DNA of 32,801 bases from Bacteroidota bacterium (GCA_020436225.1 JAGQYE010000097.1:1-32801), one strand, 5' to 3'. Positions 5,877-14,537 are shown, counted from the stretch's first letter. Program-made: numbers and translations. Notes: a model not told the origin generated them from the sequence alone.

Positions 5877-6788
5877 TTAATTCTGTTCCACTACTTCTTG
5901 TTGCTCTTCTGTAAGAATAGTTTCACTTCTGTAATAAAGATAAGCCAAGAAAATGCTGGCTGTGTTCAATAAATGCCATAATGCATGACCTTGAAAAACA
6001 CTTTGTGGCGAACAGAGTTTGTTGGTGATATCCAATATCCAAATGCTGGCTGCAATAACTAGAGTTATGCCGGAAGCTTTTAATAAACTGATGATAGAAG
6101 TAGAATTTCTAACTTTTGCAATCAGCACAAAATTAGCGATGAAAAAAGTCAACGTTAATGCAGGAAAGGTAATGTTGATTGGTAATCTCCATAAAAAGAA
6201 GAAAAACAATAGTTGCATAATTATCGCACTAACAATAAAGAACGAATTTGAAACATATACTTTACCTCTAAATTTTATGGTTGGAAATAATTTGAATAAA
6301 GAATAAGCAATAAATGAAATCAACAAGAAATACATACCTGTTTGATCTAATTTTTGAAAGAAGAATGTGAGTGTTGCATGATACATAAAACTTCCGATGC
6401 CTAAATACAAAGCAGAAGCACCAATTAAGTATGAAAATCCCGGAAATTTTGCCAACATATTTTTTACTTCTTTACGATGTTCATATTTTAAATCGTTTTT
6501 TGCAATGCTAATAAATATTAAACCAATTATGATATAGCCTAAATTCGACCAAGTGTTTGATGGTTGCACAATGAGTTCATCAAATCTATTTAATTCACAA
6601 AAGTTGGTAGCATTGCCTAACGCTTGTCGCCAAGAAGCCCATGGATCAACATATTGATTCAACTTATATAAAATAAATAAACCGGATGCAATTAAAATGG
6701 TACCAAAAAACGGCCATGAAAAAACACGTACTCTGTGGTTATGTAAACTAAAATTTTCTTTGAATTTATCGAAATCTAAAACCGGCAT
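5877..6788 (-). CDS. Alkaline ceramidase-like membrane hydrolase (CREST superfamily)
   Basis: 303 aa with about seven hydrophobic segments. The family residues are all present: FCE (63-65), PSNTWSNLGY (76-85), Ser133 and His137 in GSFMYHAT, Asp148 in KLDQTGMY, and His268/His272 in HALWHLLN. The spacings Ser-4-His, His-11-Asp and His-4-His equal those of the zinc site of human ACER3 (Ser77, His81, Asp92, His217, His221). It would hydrolyse an amide bond in a ceramide or related lipid within the membrane; the true substrate is unknown. Bacteroidota that make sphingolipids give it a plausible role in their turnover, but no sphingolipid synthesis gene is in this window. It is last in a minus-strand gene run, 103 nt after the preceding gene. 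Confidence 0.85.
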   Translation of the reverse strand: MPVLDFDKFKENFSLHNHRVRVFSWPFFGTILIASGLFILYKLNQYVDPWASWRQALGNATNFCELNRFDELIVQPSNTWSNLGYIIIGLIFISIAKNDLKYEHRKEVKNMLAKFPGFSYLIGASALYLGIGSFMYHATLTFFFQKLDQTGMYFLLISFIAYSLFKLFPTIKFRGKVYVSNSFFIVSAIIMQLLFFFFLWRLPINITFPALTLTFFIANFVLIAKVRNSTSIISLLKASGITLVIAASIWILDITNKLCSPQSVFQGHALWHLLNTASIFLAYLYYRSETILTEEQQEVVEQN

Positions 6789-6891
6789 TTGTTGAAATTC
6801 TATTTAGGTGGTTAATGTTACTAAGATACTTAATAAACCAAATCAGATAAAATTCTGTTTGTTAAAAGCTTATTAAAAGTTTTAAATAAAA

Positions 6892-7698
6892 TTATTCTTT
6901 AAAATATATTAATGTAATTCCTAATAAAAGAATGTCAAAATTATAGATTCGCATAAAAAAATAGGTCAATACTGCGAAAGCAATTAATAATAAAAAGAGC
7001 CATTTGTCGAATTGTTTAGTGAAAATTCCAAGCACAAAACAGAGTTGTGTTACGAATAAAATATAAAATAGAAAAGTAGCAAGTGTAGTGTGTTCAATTA
7101 AAAAAGTAGCAATTTTATAACTAATATGTTGCGGATATAAAGTTGCTAAATCAAGATGTTGATGCATTAAGATAGAAGAAAAATTTTCGGGATTTTGCAG
7201 GCTGCCATTGACAAATTTATGGTAGGCAGAAATAACTAAAATGTAAATCAAAAAATACCTGCCAAATTCTATCATCAAATGCGCATTCTTTTCCTTTCTA
7301 AAACATAAAGGCAATAACGCTACAAAGTTGCAGGAGATACTTTTGGTATGCGAACAAGCATAAAGTTGAATGGTGAAACACTTTACAAAAAAAAGCAACA
7401 GCAATAAAGAAGCCCAAATCCATCTTTGCTTCCGAATAAATAAGCAGACAATAATCAACAATAAAATCCCAAAATCTAAACACCAACTTATTAAATAATG
7501 CTGGTTTATAAATTGAGGAAATTGAAGCAACAATGCCAGCCAATACGTGTAGTTTGTGCCAGCCGCTTTTATCGGCGATGAATAAGAATCTATCAACATA
7601 GTGCCACTATGCATTCGATATAAATAAAGCAACAAGAAATATCCAAAAATAATTTTAGCATATTTATCAATACTGATATGTGTTGCTGTCGGGTTCAC
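6892..7698 (-). CDS. Polytopic membrane protein, HTTM/DoxX-like (uncharacterised)
   Basis: 268 aa with about seven to eight hydrophobic segments. I do not recognise specific catalytic motifs; the general look (LISAYHKF-like segments, alternating helices, HTTM/vitamin-K-carboxylase-like N-terminal pattern GYFLLLYLYRMHSG) suggests the HTTM family. The start is a GTG whose last two bases overlap the TGA of the upstream gene (GTGA), which implies translational coupling and supports GTG over the next internal ATG. A functional pair with the upstream membrane-anchored protein is likely from this overlap. Confidence 0.65.
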   Translation of the reverse strand: MNPTATHISIDKYAKIIFGYFLLLYLYRMHSGTMLIDSYSSPIKAAGTNYTYWLALLLQFPQFINQHYLISWCLDFGILLLIIVCLFIRKQRWIWASLLLLLFFVKCFTIQLYACSHTKSISCNFVALLPLCFRKEKNAHLMIEFGRYFLIYILVISAYHKFVNGSLQNPENFSSILMHQHLDLATLYPQHISYKIATFLIEHTTLATFLFYILFVTQLCFVLGIFTKQFDKWLFLLLIAFAVLTYFFMRIYNFDILLLGITLIYFKE

Positions 7699-8249
7699 TT
7701 TTTGAATGTTATTAGTGTACTTGATTTCTGCGTTTTTGAAAAAGTTGGTGGTGTATATTTATATGCAACAGTTTTTACTGTTACTTCATTTATTTTATGA
7801 TGTACAATTTGTTGCTCTAAATAGTTGATAAACCAAGTTGGGAATTGTTTTGTATTTATAGAATCATTGGCAATAGCTTTTATCCAATATTCTTTTGAGG
7901 AAATAGGAATATACGACCTGATTTTCTCCATTTCCTTTTCTTGGTTATCTATATATTGATGTTGATATAAATGAAAATACGTATTAAAAGTATGTTGAAT
8001 AGTGGCTTCTTGCCAAATAGGAATTTTTGCCAGATTTAATCTTTCTCCATCAATATAAAACTCAACTTGCGTTAATGTATCCGGTTTGTATTCAGGATAA
8101 GAATACATATTCCAAACATACCAAGGAAAGCAATTATTTTTTTTGAGATAAAAAAAATGTTGGCAAACAATAAACAATAAGACGAACACAAACAACCATT
8201 TGTTTTCTTTAAAAAGACGAAAGAAATAAGTTTGTTGTAGCTTGTTCAT
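7695..8249 (-). CDS. Membrane-anchored hypothetical protein, partner of the downstream membrane protein
   Basis: 184 aa with one N-terminal transmembrane helix (about residues 18-33, WLFVFVLLFIVCQHFF) and a hydrophilic remainder presumably outside the cytoplasm. The segment FPWYVWNMYSYPEYKP is aromatic-rich. I do not recognise a family. The gene overlaps the following HTTM-like gene by 4 nt and follows the DUF456 gene by 3 nt, so the three are co-transcribed. Bacteroidota often have a small anchored protein next to an HTTM protein, which is my only hint at its role. Confidence 0.65.
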   Translation of the reverse strand: MNKLQQTYFFRLFKENKWLFVFVLLFIVCQHFFYLKKNNCFPWYVWNMYSYPEYKPDTLTQVEFYIDGERLNLAKIPIWQEATIQHTFNTYFHLYQHQYIDNQEKEMEKIRSYIPISSKEYWIKAIANDSINTKQFPTWFINYLEQQIVHHKINEVTVKTVAYKYTPPTFSKTQKSSTLITFKK

Positions 8250-8252
8250 TAT

Positions 8253-8744
8253 TTAGAATACTGCTTTGAAAAAGTGAAAACACATCATCAAAACCAGAAT
8301 AATTTTAATGCCACTCGTTAGCAAAAATCCAATAAAAGATCCTACTCCAGATTTTAATGCTGTATCGAATTTTTGTCCATCTATCAACTCACCAACAATT
8401 GCGCCTAAAAACGGACAAATAATAATTGAAATTCCACCAAAAGGAGAGAAGATAATGCCAATCAAAATGCCCACAAAACAACCTCGAATGCCGGCTTTTG
8501 TTCCACCAAATTTCTTCGTACTCCAAATCGGAATAAAATTATCTACAATTAAAACAATGATGGTAATTAGTGCGTAAATTATCATTAACCAAATTGGCAA
8601 CTCCGCAGTTTTTTCTAATCCAAGATAGGCAATTAATAATGCACAATAAGCAATAGGCGGACCGGGAAGCGGCGGCAACACGCAACTGACTAATCCAATT
8701 ACTAATAAAATAATTCCAATGGTTATGAGAATGCTAACTTCCAT
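8253..8744 (-). CDS. DUF456 family membrane protein
   Basis: 163 aa, almost entirely hydrophobic. The DUF456 pattern is clear: VSCVLPPLPGPPIAYCALLI (about 20-39), DNFIPIWSTKKFGGTKAGIRGCFVG (about 68-92) and a glycine-rich PFLGAIVGELIDG segment followed by GVGSFIGFLL. About five helices. The glycine-rich segments resemble glycine-zipper membrane domains; function is unknown in the family. It lies between DUF4230 (10-nt gap) and the anchored protein (3-nt gap) in one operon. Confidence 0.85.
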   Translation of the reverse strand: MEVSILITIGIILLVIGLVSCVLPPLPGPPIAYCALLIAYLGLEKTAELPIWLMIIYALITIIVLIVDNFIPIWSTKKFGGTKAGIRGCFVGILIGIIFSPFGGISIIICPFLGAIVGELIDGQKFDTALKSGVGSFIGFLLTSGIKIILVLMMCFHFFKAVF

Positions 8745-8754
8745 TTTCTTTTAT

Positions 8755-9372
8755 TTAGTTGGCACTATTAGTAATGCCGTTCAACTCTTTTCCTTCTATA
8801 ATTATTTTATATCCACTTTGTTTAGCCATATAAAACAACAATTCAAATAATTCACTTCGTTGCTCTTCTGCTTGTTTTATCAGCTCAGTATTTAGCGCTT
8901 TTGCTCTTATTTTCTCTTTTGCAAGTTGATTGAGTTTACTTAATTCTGCTTCATTAAAACTGGTAAACAATCCTGTACTTAAGTTTTTAAATTTTATATC
9001 GGTATCTATTGCTATAATTTCAGGTTTTGGTAGTTGTTGTATAACAATAGTTTTGTCTTTTTCGTTCGTTGAAATTTTTAAATTTTCTAAATTATAACCC
9101 ACCGAAACTTTAGCATCTACTTGTACAATCGCATCTTTTCTAAATCCGGGAAAGTCAATATAATCAAAATCTTTATAATTCATCAACTCTGAGAAATTGC
9201 CTTCAACAGCTACCAATTTTAGTACTTTTTGAATTCGGTTGATAACAATTGTACTATCTACTTGTGAGTTGTCTTTGGGCTTAAATAAATCAGCAACAAA
9301 CAGTTTAAAACTCAAGAATAAGACAACAATAATCAATATTGTTATAATGATATTTTTCGATTTCGATTGCAT
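8755..9372 (-). CDS. DUF4230 domain protein, membrane-anchored
   Basis: 205 aa from the ATG at 9372. The frame is open from a TTG at 9378, but that TTG lies inside a TATGTTTG -7 box (9376-9383), so the ATG is taken. A transmembrane helix at about residues 8-25 anchors a periplasmic domain with the DUF4230 pattern: KVLKLVAVEGNFSEL, a beta-rich middle (VDAKVSVGYNLENLKI, IVIQQLPKPEI) and a long C-terminal amphipathic helix with KAEEQRSELFELL-like heptads. Function unknown. It opens the minus-strand run 9372-5877. Confidence 0.85.
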   Translation of the reverse strand: MQSKSKNIIITILIIVVLFLSFKLFVADLFKPKDNSQVDSTIVINRIQKVLKLVAVEGNFSELMNYKDFDYIDFPGFRKDAIVQVDAKVSVGYNLENLKISTNEKDKTIVIQQLPKPEIIAIDTDIKFKNLSTGLFTSFNEAELSKLNQLAKEKIRAKALNTELIKQAEEQRSELFELLFYMAKQSGYKIIIEGKELNGITNSAN

Positions 9373-9375
9373 AGT

Positions 9376-9383
9376 CAAACATA
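9376..9383 (-). promoter_or_regulatory. -7 box abutting the DUF4230 start
   Basis: TATGTTTG on the minus strand with 3 nt to the ATG at 9372. No correctly spaced TTG. Suggests a leaderless mRNA and decides against the TTG start. Confidence 0.5.
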
Positions 9384-9448
9384 AATAAAAAATAGAAACT
9401 ATGCGAGTGAATTGACATTCATTTCACTAAAAATCATAAATCATTACC

Positions 9449-9456
9449 TATCTTTG
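9449..9456 (+). promoter_or_regulatory. -7 box abutting the surE start
   Basis: TATCTTTG followed by CAAC and the surE ATG. The -33 TTG is absent at 19 nt. The position implies transcription starting at or beside the A of the ATG. Confidence 0.5.
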
Positions 9457-9460
9457 CAAC

Positions 9461-10234
9461 ATGAGTAAACCCGTAATATTAGTAACTAACGATGATGGAA
9501 TTATTTCGCCCGGAATAAGAGCTTTAGTTGAAGTTGCTCAACATTTTGGTGATGTCGTTGTAGTTGCGCCGGATAGTCCACAATCCGGAATGGGACATGC
9601 CATTACTATTCACGATCCTTTACGCATACAAAAAGTTTCAATTTTTGATGATTTAGGAATTCCGGCATATCAATGTAGTGGAACTCCGGTCGATTGCGTA
9701 AAAATTGCTATTGATAAAATCATAAAGCGCAAACCGGATTTATGTGTGTCAGGCATCAATCACGGTTCCAATGCTGCCATAAATGTAATTTATTCCGGAA
9801 CGATGTCGGCAGCCATGGAAGCAGCAATCGATGGCATTCCGGCAATTGGATTTTCTATATTAGATTATACTTTTGATGCTGATTTTAGTGCAGCTAAAGT
9901 ATATGCAAAATCGATTATTCAAAATATGATGAATGTAGGTTTATTGCCTGATGCGTTGTTGAATGTCAATATTCCAAAGTTGCCTTTAGATGAAATAAAA
10001 GGTATAAAAATTTGCCGACAAGCTAATGCTAAATGGAAAGAAGAATTTGATGAACGTCGCGACCCAAGTGGAAAAAATTATTATTGGCTAATAGGAAATT
10101 TTGTAAACAACGACCAAGGTGAAGATACTGATGCTTGGGCATTAGATAATGGCTACGTTTCAATTGTACCGGTTCAGTTTGATTTGACACATCATCATGC
10201 TATTTCTTTTATTAATAAAAATTGGAATTTATGA
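9461..10234 (+). CDS. surE: 5'/3'-nucleotidase SurE
   Basis: A metal-dependent nucleoside monophosphate phosphatase of 257 aa, cytoplasmic, thought to act in nucleotide balance and stationary-phase survival. The family's metal site is visible: Asp11 and Asp12 in ILVTNDDG, Ser42 in SPQSGMGHAIT and Asn100 in CVSGINHGSN; SGTPVDCV and YSGTMSAAMEAA are also conserved. The gene ends in ATGA, overlapping the start of a small membrane protein gene, and lpxB follows; the surE-lpxB neighbourhood is common in Bacteroidota. Confidence 0.96.
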   Translation: MSKPVILVTNDDGIISPGIRALVEVAQHFGDVVVVAPDSPQSGMGHAITIHDPLRIQKVSIFDDLGIPAYQCSGTPVDCVKIAIDKIIKRKPDLCVSGINHGSNAAINVIYSGTMSAAMEAAIDGIPAIGFSILDYTFDADFSAAKVYAKSIIQNMMNVGLLPDALLNVNIPKLPLDEIKGIKICRQANAKWKEEFDERRDPSGKNYYWLIGNFVNNDQGEDTDAWALDNGYVSIVPVQFDLTHHHAISFINKNWNL

Positions 10235-10557
10235 ATACACAAGAAACAAACAAAAAATTCTTAGATAAGATAGATACAATATTAATTGGTTTTATTTTAG
10301 GATTGCTATTTCCTATGTTGATGTTCGTGTTATTGTATTTATTTAAGTTTAAAAACTTAGGATACGATTGGAATGAATTTATTCATAGTGTAAAACAAGT
10401 ATCAATTTTACCTTCATTTATTCGCAATAGTGTTTTCCTCAATTTGCCGTTTTTCTTCTTGTTTAATTTATTGCAGAAGTTTAATCTATGTAAAGGTATT
10501 TTTGTTGCGTCTTTGTTGTATATCATTGCGATGTTGATTGTCAGATATGCATTATAG
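10231..10557 (+). CDS. Small membrane protein between surE and lpxB
   Basis: 108 aa from the ATG at 10231, which overlaps the surE stop (ATGA); a TTG three codons earlier is less likely. Three hydrophobic segments: about residues 17-40 (ILIGFILGLLFPMLMFVLLY), 65-80 (FLNLPFFFLFNLL) and 86-104 (GIFVASLLYIIAMLIV). No family recognised. The tight coupling with surE and the 22-nt gap to lpxB place it in an envelope-related operon. Confidence 0.75.
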   Translation: MNTQETNKKFLDKIDTILIGFILGLLFPMLMFVLLYLFKFKNLGYDWNEFIHSVKQVSILPSFIRNSVFLNLPFFFLFNLLQKFNLCKGIFVASLLYIIAMLIVRYAL

Positions 10558-10579
10558 ATTGACACTTCACAAATAAACC

Positions 10580-11656
10580 ATGAAATATTTTATTATTGCA
10601 GGCGAACCATCCGGAGATTTACATGGAAGTCTTTTAGTAAAAGAGATTTCAAAATTGGATGAACAAGCAATATTTAAAGGTGTTGGCGGAGAAAAAATGC
10701 AGCAGTCTAACGTTGAACTTCTATTTGGATTAGATAGTTTGGCGTTCATGGGATTTTGGGAAGTGATAAAGAATCTATTTACTATACTACTCAATTTTTT
10801 CAAAATCAAAAAATCAATTTTACATTTTCAACCTGATGTCGTAATCTTAATTGATTATCCAGGATTTAATTTGAGGATGGCTAAATGGTGCAAGAAGAAA
10901 GGATTTAAAGTCGCCTATTATATCTCGCCAACGATTTGGGCATGGCACGAATCAAGAGTGGAGATAATAAAAAAATGCGTGGATTTAATGTTGTGCATTT
11001 TGCCATTTGAGCCAGATTTTTATCAAAAACATCAATATCAACATGCACATTATGTCGGACATCCTCTTTTAGATATTATCGACATCAACACAAACAAATT
11101 ACAATCTTCAACTGCCAATAAAAAACATATTGCCCTTTTACCTGGCAGTAGAAAACAAGAAATATCCAACCTATTGCCAATAATGTTAGATGTTGCCAAT
11201 AATTTTCCAAACGAAAAATTTGTTATAGCAGGTTTATCGAGGTTGACAAATTTTTATATAGATTCAATTCCCCAAAATGTATCCTTTCATTTCGATGCAA
11301 CTTATGAAACGCTTCAACTTGCTAAAGCAGCATTAGTTTGTAGCGGAACAGCAACATTAGAAACGGCTTTGTTTAATATACCGCAAGTGGTAATGTATAA
11401 AACATCTTGGTTGAATTATCAAATCGGGAAACGCTTAGCTAAAGTTCAATTTATTTCTTTACCGAATTTAATTGCGAATCAAAAATTGGTGGACGAATGG
11501 ATTCAAGATGATTGTACTACAACAAACTGTAAAACTTCATTAGAGCATTGCTTAAATGTTTCCGGAAATAATTTTTATTCTTCATTATTTGAAAAAATGG
11601 AGAAAAGAGAGGCTTCACAAAATGCGGCAAGTTTAATTTTTAATTTAATTGCTTAA
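10580..11656 (+). CDS. lpxB: Lipid-A-disaccharide synthase
   Basis: A GT-B glycosyltransferase (family GT19) that joins UDP-2,3-diacylglucosamine and lipid X to form the lipid A disaccharide at the inner membrane. 358 aa, slightly shorter than the 382 aa of E. coli LpxB. Conserved segments: IIAGEPSGDLHG (5-16), GVGGEKM, FMGFWEV, IDYPGFNLRMAK, YYISPTIWAWHESR, LPFEPDFY, YVGHPLLD, LLPGSRKQEI and CSGTATLETALFN. Its presence shows a Gram-negative outer membrane. No terminator is apparent before tRNA-Ala 33 nt downstream. Confidence 0.95.
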   Translation: MKYFIIAGEPSGDLHGSLLVKEISKLDEQAIFKGVGGEKMQQSNVELLFGLDSLAFMGFWEVIKNLFTILLNFFKIKKSILHFQPDVVILIDYPGFNLRMAKWCKKKGFKVAYYISPTIWAWHESRVEIIKKCVDLMLCILPFEPDFYQKHQYQHAHYVGHPLLDIIDINTNKLQSSTANKKHIALLPGSRKQEISNLLPIMLDVANNFPNEKFVIAGLSRLTNFYIDSIPQNVSFHFDATYETLQLAKAALVCSGTATLETALFNIPQVVMYKTSWLNYQIGKRLAKVQFISLPNLIANQKLVDEWIQDDCTTTNCKTSLEHCLNVSGNNFYSSLFEKMEKREASQNAASLIFNLIA

Positions 11657-11664
11657 TTTTTTCC

Positions 11665-11672
11665 TATATTTG
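11665..11672 (+). promoter_or_regulatory. -7 box of tRNA-Ala
   Basis: TATATTTG ends 17 nt before the tRNA 5' end. No TTG at the right distance, as the lpxB 3' end occupies that region, so the call rests on the -7 element. Confidence 0.55.
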
Positions 11673-11689
11673 CGCACGATTTTTTTATT

Positions 11690-11763
11690 GGGGCATTAGC
11701 TCATTTGGCTAGAGCGCTACGCTGGCAGCGTAGAGGCGATCGGTTCGAATCCGATATGCTCCA
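11690..11763 (+). tRNA. tRNA-Ala (anticodon GGC)
   Basis: A complete 74-nt cloverleaf: acceptor GGGGCAT / ATGCTCC, D stem GCTC / GAGC, anticodon stem CTACG / CGTAG with loop CTGGCAG (anticodon GGC), T arm ATCGG-TTCGAAT-CCGAT, discriminator A. CCA is not encoded. It ends 4 nt before the convergent NAPE-PLD-like gene. Confidence 0.96.
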
Positions 11764-11767
11764 CTAA

Positions 11768-12745
11768 CTAAATTTGGAAATGTTCCCCAACTTTCAAAGT
11801 TTTTAAAGCACCATCCAACTGCATATTTTTTTCAATAATTCTTATCGGTTCTGATGCCGGTTCATCACTCAAATCGAAAGTACCATAATGCATCGGAATA
11901 AATGTTTTTCCTTGTAATTCTTGAAACGCTTGAATGGCTTCTTCCGGCGAAATATGAGCCCATTTCATTACATAACGTGGTTTATATGCTCCAATTGGCA
12001 TTAAACAAAAATCAAAATTTTGATAATGTTCTTGAATTTCTTTAAAATGTTGGTCGTAAGCTGTATCACCTGCGAAATATATTTTTTTGTCAATAATGCT
12101 TAATGCAAAACTTCCCCAAAGTGTCGTATTATAATCTGTAATAAAGCGACGATTCCAATGTTTAGCAGGCAAAAAATCAATCGTAATGGATTGTGTATTG
12201 TAGCGTTGCCACCAAGCCGCTTCTTGAATTTTTGTAAACCCTATTTTTTGAAGCATTTTCTCGAAACCAAGTGGACATAAAACTTCAACCTTAGGATTTT
12301 GCTTACATAATTTTTTCAATGTAGGAATATCTAAATGATCGCGATGTCCGTGAGATAAAATAATATAATTGATATCCTTAAAATCTGAGATATTGCAAGG
12401 CAATGGATGTTTCCGTTTTAGTAACGGCGTTAATGAATAAAAAACAGGATCGGTTAATATTTTTATTTGTTGTAGTTGGATATAAAAGGAAGAATGTCCC
12501 AACCATGTAATACAATCATGTGTTGAATTTAAGAATGTGTTATTCTTAAATACTTCAGGCACAAACTTATCAGATTTTTTTTCTTTACGTTGAGGATTTT
12601 TGTTGACCATCCACATAAACAATTTAGAATAAGGTGGATTTTCTTTAGATTCATTTAAGATGTATTGACCGTCAATACATAGATTGCCGTTCTTATCATC
12701 TTTAATAAAAGGCAAGTTGACGTTATATTTTATTTCTTTCTTCAT
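11768..12745 (-). CDS. NAPE-PLD-like metallo-beta-lactamase-fold hydrolase
   Basis: 325 aa. The zinc site is HGHRDH (His132, His134, Asp136, His137), with His196 (PAKHWNRR), Asp227 (FAGDTAYD) and His286 (PMHYGTFDLSDEP). The segments WLGHSSFYIQ, PIGAYKPRYVMKWAHISPEEA and HYGTF are those of the N-acyl-phosphatidylethanolamine phospholipase D / YtnP-UlaG-like branch. It could release N-acylethanolamines or act on other phosphodiesters; the substrate cannot be read from sequence. A short leader without signal peptide suggests a cytoplasmic location. It is downstream of ompA but separated by a strong terminator. Confidence 0.82.
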   Translation of the reverse strand: MKKEIKYNVNLPFIKDDKNGNLCIDGQYILNESKENPPYSKLFMWMVNKNPQRKEKKSDKFVPEVFKNNTFLNSTHDCITWLGHSSFYIQLQQIKILTDPVFYSLTPLLKRKHPLPCNISDFKDINYIILSHGHRDHLDIPTLKKLCKQNPKVEVLCPLGFEKMLQKIGFTKIQEAAWWQRYNTQSITIDFLPAKHWNRRFITDYNTTLWGSFALSIIDKKIYFAGDTAYDQHFKEIQEHYQNFDFCLMPIGAYKPRYVMKWAHISPEEAIQAFQELQGKTFIPMHYGTFDLSDEPASEPIRIIEKNMQLDGALKTLKVGEHFQI

Positions 12746-12750
12746 AGCAA

Positions 12751-12785
12751 AAAAAAACCTGTTAGTAAATCTAACAGGTTTTTTT
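12751..12785 (-). terminator. Rho-independent terminator after ompA
   Basis: A 15-bp perfect stem (A7CCTGTTAG pairing with CTAACAGGT7) with a 5-nt loop TAAAT. It starts 19 nt after the OmpA stop on the minus strand and, being flanked by A and T runs, could act in both directions. It separates ompA from the NAPE-PLD-like gene. Confidence 0.92.
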
Positions 12786-12804
12786 ATAAATAGTTTATTC
12801 TAAA

Positions 12805-14463
12805 TTATTTTGCAGGATAGAAATCAACACGTCTGTTTGTGTGGTGTTGACTTTCTGTTGTTGCATCTTTCACTAATGGATCTGTTTTTCCAACAGGTAA
12901 TTTAATGAATCTGTCTTCAGAGATTCCATAATTATCTTTCAAGAATTTAATTGCAGCATCTACACGTTTGTCAGATAATTTTTGATTGTATTCTTCAGAA
13001 CCTCTTGTATCTGTATTTCCTTTTACATTTACTTTCAAATCTGGATTAGTTGCCATAATTATTCCAACTTTCTTCAATTCTTTTGATGCAGAAGCTGTTA
13101 TATTTGATTTGTCGTAATCGTAATAGATAGAAGTTAACAACCAAATTTTTTCGTTAAGTGCGTTAATTTCTTTCTTAATCTCAGTATCATCATACTTAGT
13201 TACTACCGGAGCTGATACTGAATCTGTTCCTTTTGCTACTTCCGGAGCAGGAATTACATTTTTGCAATCTACGATTGGATAGTTAGGTGAAGAATATGGT
13301 TCCGGATCTATTGAATCTGGGCAACCATCTTTATCACTGTCTAATGTTACACCATGAGCGTCAACAGCATATCCGGCAGGAGTAGTAGGTTCTTTATCTA
13401 AGATATCTAAAACACCGTCTTTATCTGTATCTTTCAAGTTAACATCCGGTTGTTTTTGATTTGCCATAATAAAGGCAATTGGATTTACCCATTCAACATG
13501 TTCTTTTTGTGAACCGATTCTTCCAAATTTATAAGAGAAGTTAACATTCATATAAGCATAAGCATCTCTATTTATTTTAGATAATGAGTTAATAGTTTTG
13601 CCACCCGGATCTACTCTTGATTGGAATTGGAAAGCATCTAACTTATCTGAGTTAGTAAAGGTAAAGTTACCTTCAATACCTAAGTCAAATGATTTAGTCA
13701 ATTTAAACTTCATACCAAAACCTAATGGGAAAACGATTTCTGTAAATTTATTGGTGAAACCTCTTAAATATGCATTGTTTGCAATAGGTTTGTCATCTTT
13801 TACGTTATAGATTTGAGATGAAGTACGAATTAAACCGATACCAATTTTAGTATAGAATGCAAATTTTCTGGATTTTACAGGTTTGCCTGTAATTTGTGAA
13901 CGAATAAATTGATTATAACCCATTCCTAAACCTAACCAGTCAATATAAAAATTGACTGAACCTTGATGGAAAACACTAGTTTTGAAATAAACCGGACCAT
14001 CTGCAGTTGTTCTTTCGGGGAAAAGTTGCTTCCAATATTGTCGTTCTTCAGCAAAACCACCTTCTTGTACTGTTCTTCCTAATAATTTACCAAGTGTATA
14101 GTCGATGTTTAAACCAAATGCACTATTGAACATTTTTGTCAAACCAATTCCGGCGCCCCATTGGATTTCACTTGGTTTTTTAAATTGGCGAGCCCAATCG
14201 TAGCTTCTAATATCTGTAAATGGAGTTGTTGCACCAAAATGTACATTTAAACTCCAATCTTTCAAATATTTTTTGGCTTCTACGTTGTAATATTTTTTAT
14301 CAAATTTTGGGTCTTTAGAATCATCTCCGGGATTTGCATAGACATCAACGCTTGAGTTTTTCTTATCTCGTTTGCTTTTTTTATCTTCTTTTTGAGCATA
14401 AATTGAAGATGTAAAGCCTAAGCAAAATGTCAATAGTAGTAAGTAGACAATTTTTGTTTTCAT
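12805..14463 (-). CDS. OmpA family outer-membrane protein with calcium-type repeats
   Basis: 552 aa. A signal peptide (1-23, cleavage after SIYA) and a basic linker lead to a beta-barrel region (about 65-320) with alternating aromatic strands. Residues 344-386 hold thrombospondin-type-3-like Asp-rich repeats (DTDKDGVLD, DSDKDGCPD), then a linker and a C-terminal OmpA peptidoglycan-binding domain (about 440-552) with Asp485 and Arg500 for diaminopimelate binding. It anchors the outer membrane to the wall and may form a pore. The strong promoter-like element and terminator suggest high monocistronic expression. Confidence 0.93.
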   Translation of the reverse strand: MKTKIVYLLLLTFCLGFTSSIYAQKEDKKSKRDKKNSSVDVYANPGDDSKDPKFDKKYYNVEAKKYLKDWSLNVHFGATTPFTDIRSYDWARQFKKPSEIQWGAGIGLTKMFNSAFGLNIDYTLGKLLGRTVQEGGFAEERQYWKQLFPERTTADGPVYFKTSVFHQGSVNFYIDWLGLGMGYNQFIRSQITGKPVKSRKFAFYTKIGIGLIRTSSQIYNVKDDKPIANNAYLRGFTNKFTEIVFPLGFGMKFKLTKSFDLGIEGNFTFTNSDKLDAFQFQSRVDPGGKTINSLSKINRDAYAYMNVNFSYKFGRIGSQKEHVEWVNPIAFIMANQKQPDVNLKDTDKDGVLDILDKEPTTPAGYAVDAHGVTLDSDKDGCPDSIDPEPYSSPNYPIVDCKNVIPAPEVAKGTDSVSAPVVTKYDDTEIKKEINALNEKIWLLTSIYYDYDKSNITASASKELKKVGIIMATNPDLKVNVKGNTDTRGSEEYNQKLSDKRVDAAIKFLKDNYGISEDRFIKLPVGKTDPLVKDATTESQHHTNRRVDFYPAK

Positions 14464-14484
14464 TTTGGTTTATTTTTACAATGT

Positions 14485-14515
14485 TAAAAGTAGTGAATTT
14501 TTTGATTAATGACAA
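14485..14515 (-). promoter_or_regulatory. Probable ompA promoter
   Basis: Minus strand TTG (14513-14515), 20-nt spacer, TACTTTTA (14485-14492), one mismatch from TAnnTTTG. It lies 21 nt before the ATG. Confidence 0.6.
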
Positions 14516-14537
14516 AGATTATCCAATAATTTAATAA

